Source: Siphonodentalium dalli
Taxonomy: Eukaryota > Mollusca > Scaphopoda > Gadilida > Siphonodentaliidae
Direction: 5' to 3'
Assembly (NCBI GenBank): GCA_032622095.1
Contig: CP136061.1
Span: forward strand, 47,993,797-48,057,796
Length of the DNA: 64,000 nt
A model generated the notes under the pieces. It made no database searches, had not been told where the DNA came from, and saw only the letters and a program-made list of their open reading frames with translations. Below are positions 57,090 through 64,000 of this stretch, piece by piece (position 1 is the stretch's first letter; every line of letters starts with the position of its first letter). The translations under genes were made by a program, and so were the position numbers.

Positions 57090-57450
57090 TCTACATGTAT
57101 GTGTGTGTGCATGTATATATATATGTATATATATATATATGTATGTATGTGTATGTATATGTATGTATATGTATGTATATATATGTATGTATGTGTATGT
57201 ATATATACATGTGTATGGGTGTGTGTGTGTGTGTGTGAGAGGGTGTGTGTGTGTGTGTGTGAGGGTGTGCACGTGCGTGTGAGAGGGTGGAGAGGGTGCG
57301 TTCGTGTGTGTTTGTGTGTGTGTGAGGGTGTGTGAGGGTGAGGGTGTGTGTGTGTGTGTGAAAGTGTCTATATATGTATAAGTGGATGTATGTGTATATG
57401 CATGAAGTGCATATGCAAGTGCGTGATCGAGCGTGTACTCGTGTATACAT
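57090..57450. repeat. TG/TATG microsatellite
   Basis: Imperfect (TATG)n, (TG)n and GGGTG tracts on the plus strand. Long frames on both strands (Met-Tyr-Ile and His-Thr repeats) are pure microsatellite translations. Confidence 0.95.
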
Positions 57451-57639
57451 ATATGCTTATATGTAATAAACTATGTTCGTATCTGTCTCTTTTGGCAGTC
57501 AAATTATATAACCATGTATATTGTATAGCCAAATTTTGATGTATTTTTGTTCTCAACTTATTTGTAATGATTTTTTTTTCTTCTTTGTTTTGTTTATATA
57601 TATGCTCTTCATTGTATGGAGGTATAAAGATATATATTA

Positions 57640-57775
57640 TCAACGCATGCGCCCAGCCGCCTCGGTCACATGACAATCAACACGCGCTCCCCGCCCGACA
57701 CGATTACATTATCAACACACGCGTCCCGCCGCCTCGGTCACATGACAATCAACACGCGCTGACGCTTACTCGTCC
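57640..57775. repeat. Direct repeat, about 2 x 65 bp
   Basis: GCCGCCTCGGTCACATGACA then ATCAACACGCGCT occurs at about 57655 and 57729 with a shared ATTATCAACRCRYGCG lead. Confidence 0.8.
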
Positions 57776-58687
57776 CCGATAAAAGATTAATCTTTTGCCA
57801 ATTTAAAACAGATCGATGCTACTACACCATTTAGCGCTGCCTAATTAGGAAACATTAACCTAAAACGGATCCTTAGTTTACACAGTTGTCGGGTTTAGCC
57901 TGACGATCAACAACTCTCGTGTTTATCAAGCGATCATCTTTCTTGAGAGGGCGGGGACCATTGCGAGCTGATAGGTGTCAGCCATTATGAGGACAATTAA
58001 AGATGTCCAATCCGATTTGACCCTTAGTCAAAATCTTTTTTTTTTACTTTAAACATATTTTATTGTGAATTATTCAATTTACAAAGGGATTGGGGTACAA
58101 GTAACAAAAAAAAACTTACATGAGACCGTTCTGTGGTTTTGTAATTTCGTCCATTCAAAGTACGTTCTTTTTAGAGTTATCACCCTTTATTCTGATCAAC
58201 TCATTTCGAAATGTAATCCTTACCTCGTGTGGCACATGTTACTGCGTTGGAATATCAATGGATATCTAATCGCTAACCCCGATTAAGTATATTTCGCTAT
58301 ATAAGTGTGTGCGTTAAATATATATTAGGTGAAATTAAAGTGATTGAAAGCTTGTATTTAATCAAGAATCATATTTTTGTAGGCTAGTTACAAACTTTTT
58401 GACTGGTGTATGTATATTATGTATGTGTTTAATTTACATTTAACTTGTCTTGTGCTTTCTGTTATTATTAATTGCCTGCATGATGCATTGGTATATTGCA
58501 ACAAAGTATTCTATCGTATCGTATATGCTATCTTATCTGATAACCTTGCGATAGTATTCAACAATATATACCTTTAATATATAATAGGGATTACAATGTA
58601 AACATTATTATCAAAAACGATTATGTATTTTTCTGCACATGTACATATAGATGCAATGCTTGTCGATCCGGTCAACCTGGAGACAAT
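57776..58687. other. No gene; LINE-tail-like fragment
   Basis: 58033-58105 (CTTTAAACATATTTTATTG and onward to ATTGGGGTACAAGT) resembles 62450-62510. Both look like the 3' UTR end of a LINE on the minus strand, where the complement reads AATAAAATATGTTTAAAG. Confidence 0.45.
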
Positions 58688-59083
58688 AGAGACCTTTCGC
58701 AAAATTACGATTACGGATACAGACAATTTCCTGCCAGTTAACGGCATAACATCGATCTTTACGTGAGGTGGTTCTTATGTGAGACGAAATATACCCCAAT
58801 GAGTTTAATTATGTGCAGATGTGTCAAGGACGTGTCACCGGTCCTGCTTGGGGACGCTCTAACATTATCCGTGTGTATCCTTCTGGTGAATAACACACGA
58901 TTAAAACATGGGGTCTGAAGAGACACACATTACTTTTTCCATCAAATATATGTGTAACTGGATATAGTGGGACATATGCCGTCTCACCCATTAACCATCG
59001 TAGGTAAGTTGTGGCGATGTCCACCTTATACTTGGACAATATACCCTATCCGTAATCGTAATAGTGATTTTGCGAAAGGTGTC
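58688..59083. repeat. Inverted repeat pair around 320 bp
   Basis: GAGACCTTTCGCAAAATTAC then GATTACGGATA (58688-58718) pairs with TATCCGTAATCGTAAT then GATTTTGCGAAAGGTGTC (59048-59083), with a short insertion in the second arm. It is probably the ends of a small TIR element. Confidence 0.6.
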
Positions 59084-60384
59084 TATTATCACAATGTGTT
59101 TACTTCTGGCCAGCTCCCCGACGGCGCGTATACCAATATCAGACTTTCAACTCGGACATAGTTATACCATTTAAAATGATTTTCAGACCGATAAGCAATG
59201 CTTTGTTGACGGGAAGAATACGTTGATTATTATACTTATGTATGATATAGCCTATATTACTATATAGATGTGCATATCACATGAAACCCCTATTATATCA
59301 TTAAAAAACATTACATATTTCCTTATCTCTCACTAGTGACGAATAGGCGCGTGCTTCCCGCCAACTTGGCATCGCGCCAACAAAATGACTATATTGAATC
59401 ATGCGGATTAATACCATTTCTTGAGCCGCACACTACAACAACACAAGACAACGCAAAAACGATTGCTTTGTTCATTAAAGTTCATTAAACTTCATTGCAC
59501 TAATAAAAAATAGACACAAAATCTAAGTGACAAATTGGGGGACCATATTTTTCGTCTGCAGCTCGATCGCGCAATACTGTCGTACGGTTGTGAAGCGTCT
59601 CAGCCAACAATGTAAATGTGTGCATTTTTATGCTTATGTTAAGGATATTGATTTGTTAAAAAGGCATAAAGCTCCAGTTTTTTTATGTGATATAAAATAT
59701 TTCAACTCGTTATGTTGGGATATAGGATTTTATGAAACTCGTTTGATAAATTTTATTGACAACTCGTCTACAACTCGTTGTGAATCAAATTTATTAAACT
59801 CGTTTCATAAAATCTTATATCCCAACATGATCCTCTATATCTTATATTCCAACACGATGTTGTCGCTGTATACATGTACATAAACGAGTGTTGCGACCCC
59901 CCCCCCACTTTTTATTCACTATCAATCGATCGATATCTTTCGACATTGTTATATTTATACAAGAACTTGTTTGTTTGCACTATATGACCTTTGACCGCGG
60001 CAACGCGTACGGGACTACTGTGAATCGGGCCATTCATACCATCACCATGTGGGGAAAAGGGAACAAGCAAAATCACAAACTCCACACAGCGCCCTCTACG
60101 TTATCACTGCGATATAGCACTGCCACAAGGATGGTACTTTGCAGACGATAAATCTATTTTTACATATCGTCGCGGAACTATATTTAGTCACCTATTATCT
60201 TGTTTTGACCACCAAATTTTTTTTTAAGTTTGCAATAATGGTAATTCTTTCGGTATTGATAAGAACAATATTAACTGAGCCAGACATAGACAATTTTAAT
60301 CCTAAAACTAAGAACTAATGAAAGTGTCAATGACACTGTAGCTCAACGTGGAAAGGGAAAAATGTCATGTGTTACAGTCAATGG
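59084..60384. other. No gene; includes a hairpin MITE
   Basis: 59700-59835 is a hairpin (TATGTTGGGATATAGGATTT with its complement) related to 51687-51839. 59275-59330 is the inverted partner of 52500-52560. Frames elsewhere are not convincing. Confidence 0.5.
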
Positions 60385-62035
60385 AGTGATTATGAATGTG
60401 GAAAGTTGAAAGGCCTAGTTATGGAAGGAGTAAAATCCAAGATGGCCGCTGGTAGCCATGTTTTTTGCCGAATGACCCCAAAACAGAATCGTTCCCATTT
60501 ACATGTCATTGTTAACATCCATTACAAATTCTATGATGATCCTACAAAAGATACGACCTGTAGCATGTATCAAAGGAATTAGTCATGTAAAGAATAAAAT
60601 CCAAGATGGCTGATGCCGGCCATGTTTTTTGGCCGAATGACTCCAAAATGACTCATTCCCATCTACATGTCATTGTTAACATCCATGTCAAATTTCATGA
60701 TGATCGGACCAAAGATACGACTTGTAGTCCGTGCCAAGATTTAGTCATGCAAAGAGTAAAATCCAAGATGGCTGCTGGCGGACATGTTTTTTGGCCGAAC
60801 GACCCCAAAATTACTCGTTCCCATCTACATGTCAATATTAACACCCATGACAAATTTCATGATGATCAGACGAACAGTACGACATGTAGCCCGTGCTAAT
60901 AGACTGAATTTTTAAATCCAAGATGGTCACTGGCGGCCATGTATTTTGCCGAATGACCCCAAAATGACTCATTCCCTTCTACATGTTAATGTCAACAGCG
61001 GTTACAAATTTCATAATGATCCGACCAAAGGTAGGACCTGTAGCCCGCGTGCCAAAGGATTTAGTCATACACAGAGTAAAATCCAAGATGGCTGCTGGAG
61101 GCCATGTTTTTTTGCCGAACAACCCCAAAATGACTCGTTCCCATCTACATGTCAATATTAACATCCATGACAAATTTCATGATGATCATACCAAAGGTAC
61201 GCCCTGTAGCCCCGCGCCAAAGGATTTAGTCATGCAAAGAGTATAATCCAAGATGGCTTGCTGGCAGCCATGTTTTTTGGCCGACCGACACCAAAATCAC
61301 TTGTTCCCATCTACATGTCAATGTTAACATCCATGGACAAATTTAATGATGATCAGACGAGCAGTATGACCTGTAGCACGTGGTAATGGATTGAATTTTG
61401 AAATCCAAGATGGCCGCTGGCGGCCATGTTTTTTTGCCGAATGACTCCAAAATGACTTGTTCCCATCTACATGTCAATGTCAACATTCGTGACAAATTTC
61501 ATAAAGATCAGACCAAATGTACGACCTGTAGCCTGTGCCAAAGGATTTAGTCATGCAAAGAGTAAAATCCAAGATGGCTGCGGCGGCCATGTTTTTGGGC
61601 CGAATGATCCCAAAACGACTCGTTCCCATCTAGATGTCATTGTTAACATCCATGACAAATTTCATGAAGATCTGACTAAAGCTACGACTTGTAGCCCGTG
61701 CCAAAGGATTTAGTCATGCAAAGAGTAAATTCCAAGATGGCTGCTGGCGGACATGTTTTTTGGCCGAACGACCCCAAAATTACTCGTTCCCATCTACATG
61801 TCAATATTAACATCCATGACAATTTCATGATGATCAAACGAACAGTACGACCTGTATCCCGCGCTAATGAATTGAATTTTGAAATCCAAGATGGCCACTG
61901 GCGGCCATGTATTTTGCCGAATGACCCCAAAATGACTCGTTCCCATTTACATGTCAATGTCAACATCATGACAAATTTCATAAAGATCAGACCAAAGGTA
62001 CGACCTGTAGCCCGTGCCAAAGGAAATTGTTGACG
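60385..62035 (+). repeat. Tandem array, about 10 x 155-165 bp ('AAATCCAAGATGGC')
   Basis: ATCCAAGATGGC starts near 60435, 60599, 60761, 60916, 61081, 61246, 61403, 61567, 61730 and 61884. Most units are 162-165 bp; every third or so is 154-157 bp and has TGAATTTTGAAATCC instead of GCAAAGAGTAAAATCC, hinting at a higher-order repeat. Each unit includes CGAATGACCCCAAAATGACT, CATCTACATGTCAATGTTAA and CCATGACAAATTTCATGATG. Frames through it are repeat artefacts. The array ends in GACGGACACACGGACAC. Confidence 0.93.
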
Positions 62036-62045
62036 GACACACGGA

Positions 62046-62719
62046 CACAAAGTAAGTTGAGCTAAAAACACGTAAGAAATCCTTACCAATTAATGATCAT
62101 TAATGTCCTTATCATTATGGCAGTGGTATCTCAGCGGAACGATGGGAGATAACTCTGCCTGGAGTTTGGCAAAATCAATGTTACGCTGTCGGTATGTATC
62201 TACAGTAAGCCACTCAGCGCGCACTAAGCAATTGGCCTAGATTATGTTGGTAACTGCAGGTGGATTTACGCTTACACTTAATTGTGATGGTTATTTTATG
62301 GCCACAGTAACATTTCCTAGTCTGGCATCTAGTGTTGTTGAGTCGCAGAGCAAAATTGCTGTTTGTTGACCTACATGTATAGTCGGAGGATCCACATTAG
62401 AGGATACTCTTATGCCGTAAGTTCACGCGCACTCATGGTTCAGAAACATACTTTACTTTAAACATATTTTATTCGTATATAAATATACAAAAGGCATCGG
62501 GGCACAAGTTATTTCAACTTAGGTAGCCCCTCTCCCGTACAAAATTGACAATACATTGTTATAAAATGACAAGAAGGCGATAACAGAAACGTTTGTACAT
62601 GATGAGAAAGCAATTTGAGTTTGCATTATGTGTTTGCGTATGTGTTTATGGATTACCACCAGGTCGGCGAGCATAAATCTACATGTATGCATATCTATAT
62701 CTAGTCCACTGAACAAATT
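62046..62719. other. No gene recognised
   Basis: Contains the LINE-tail-like stretch at 62450-62510. Otherwise AT-rich. Confidence 0.4.
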
Positions 62720-62819
62720 NNNNNNNNNNNNNNNNNNNNNNNNNNNNNNNNNNNNNNNNNNNNNNNNNNNNNNNNNNNNNNNNNNNNNNNNNNNNNNNNN
62801 NNNNNNNNNNNNNNNNNNN
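62720..62819. other. Assembly gap, 100 N
   Basis: Exactly 100 N. Confidence 0.95.
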
Positions 62820-62877
62820 TATAGTCACTGGCCATCAGTTAAAAACTAATCCCGAAATGCATAGAAATTTACTTTTA

Positions 62878-63200
62878 ACTTTCCGATTCCGATTCTCTGC
62901 TGAGGACTCCGATTCTCTACCGAGCGTTCGGTTCTCTGCGAATAACTCCATTCTCTGCCTTAGGTAACGTAGTACATGTCGTCAGAAACCTTTGCTCGGT
63001 AGAGAATGTAAATAAAGCTCGGTAGTGAACCAAATCGCCAGGAGTAGTTCCCCCACAGTGTTCCACACGGCATTTGCAAACGGCGCGGCATATATACATG
63101 GAACACAGAACACGCTACATCGGTGTCCTATAATCCGGCAGTGTGGTTCCGCGCGTATATCGGTGTCCTAATCCGGCAGTGTGGTTCCGCGCGTATATAT
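62878..63200. repeat. CGATTCTCT-rich block and 46-bp direct repeat
   Basis: CCGATTCTCT-like phrases recur four to five times at 62880-62960. ATCGGTGTCCTA then ATCCGGCAGTGTGGTTCCGC occurs at 63118 and 63157 in tandem. Confidence 0.75.
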
Positions 63201-63201
63201 A

Positions 63202-63720
63202 CACCCCTGGTCAAGTAGTCCTGCTAATGTGCTATGATGCGGTTGGGTCCTGCTGAATTGCTATGATGGTGTTAGGGCAAACTGATTCTGTTAACAAAAA
63301 GTACCCTTATATTATTTTTAATTTGTCTTCGCGGTGTTCCGATAATCTGAACATTTACAGGAAAAGCCATTATGCGTTTCAAACATTCAAAAACAAATTT
63401 ATTGCGTAATATTTTTAATAGTGGTTGTATTAGTTGCTGAAAATCGACATTTATCTAAGAGGGCTATTCACGTCGTTTTAGAAACAACAGCGCAGGCATT
63501 ATTAAATTTTTCAAAAATATATATGTTCTTGAATGTTTCATACACACACTGGTTGTTTTCTCAATTCGCTCGAATTAGACAAACGCCGCGAAAATTACAA
63601 CTTTAGGTAAAAATAGCGGTACTTTTTCGTAACGGCATCAGTTTGCCATATCCGCATCATAGCAATTCAGCAGGACCACCAGCATCATATCATATTAGCA
63701 GGACCACTTGGCCAGGGGTG
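63202..63720. mobile_element. CACCCCTGG TIR element, 519 bp
   Basis: The left end CACCCCTGGTCAAGTAGTCC, then TGCTAAT and GGGTCCTGCTGAATTGCTAT, is matched by its complement ending CCAGGGGTG at 63720. The TIRs are about 65-75 bp. The frame inside (63421-63606) is not transposase-like. A solo end lies at 34271-34359. Confidence 0.85.
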
Positions 63721-63865
63721 GTATATCGCGTGTTTGACTGCCGTTGTTCGGTAAATTCCACAGTTTGCAGTGACGGTATAGAATGAAGACACTGGAAGCA
63801 CAGCAATTTTGGGTCAAGGTCAGTTTGGACCGTGATTGTGCATCGCTTCACTGTGCAGTCATGTT

Positions 63866-64000
63866 AAACCTTTACCCAACAAACCGGCCAAAACCGGCCA
63901 AAACCGGCCAAATAAAGCTTCAACAGCCTAAAATATCTTCGGTCTGTCTCAATAGAACCATACAAATATGGATATCATCGGAACAGGCTCCTTGACCACA
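63866..64000 (+). mobile_element. Element A, left part, running off the window
   Basis: TTAAACCTTTACCCAACAAAC, with an extra AAAACCGGCC repeat, then CTTCGGTCTGTCTCAATAGA and GGATATCATCGGAAC. It continues past the window edge before the hairpins. Confidence 0.85.

Noticed and set aside
57066-57450. Long open frames on both strands (up to 119 codons)
   Set aside because: They translate a TG/TATG microsatellite into low-complexity Tyr/Met/Val or His/Thr repeats. No gene.
60606-62089. Several 80-135 codon frames
   Set aside because: They are translations of the tandem 160-bp repeat and recur with the unit.

Overview
The window looks like gene-poor, AT-rich nuclear DNA from an animal, most likely a marine invertebrate. 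The support is one clear animal bHLH gene of the achaete-scute family, several classes of non-LTR retrotransposon, a tRNA-derived SINE, Helitron-like ends, many foldback/MITE elements, and a degraded member of a large uncharacterised multi-copy family that I remember from invertebrates such as corals, molluscs and other marine animals. I cannot fix the phylum. Two 100-N runs (32042-32141, 62720-62819) are assembly gaps.

Layout. 0-19 kb: repeats only: a MULE-like double-hairpin element (173-445), a satellite-like array (about 3.87-5.8 kb), foldback elements, an element with subterminal repeats (9187-9759), a nested double hairpin (12103-12570), a retrotransposon ORF1 relic (13.6-14.3 kb) and an element packed with a 16-bp palindrome (17109-18003). 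20.4-32 kb, minus strand: pieces of what I read as one exploded gene. Its 3' third (20368-20684 and 21735-22343) is split by a plus-strand LINE, and its 5' two thirds (28850-32041) lie beyond 6.5 kb of stacked repeats. 32.6-33.5 kb: an uninterrupted LINE ORF1-type frame. 35.3-36.3 kb: a LINE 3' end. 41.6-44.1 kb: a Harbinger-like element and its partial copy.

44581-45123 holds the only convincing intact host gene: a 180-residue achaete-scute-like bHLH factor (ASCL3/4/5-like), preceded by a probable splice acceptor in its 5' UTR. 45-54 kb is again MITEs, Helitron-like ends and nested insertions, including two 592-bp TTAA-flanked elements (28035-28626 and 47152-47743) and two full copies of a double-hairpin element. 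54.1-57.6 kb has two abutting LINE relics, one with a SINE inside its reading frame. 60.4-62.05 kb is a tandem array of about 160-bp units. The rest has no recognisable gene.

There is no operon or pathway here. The interest lies in the nested insertion history, in a hairpin module shared by different elements, and in the dismembered gene.
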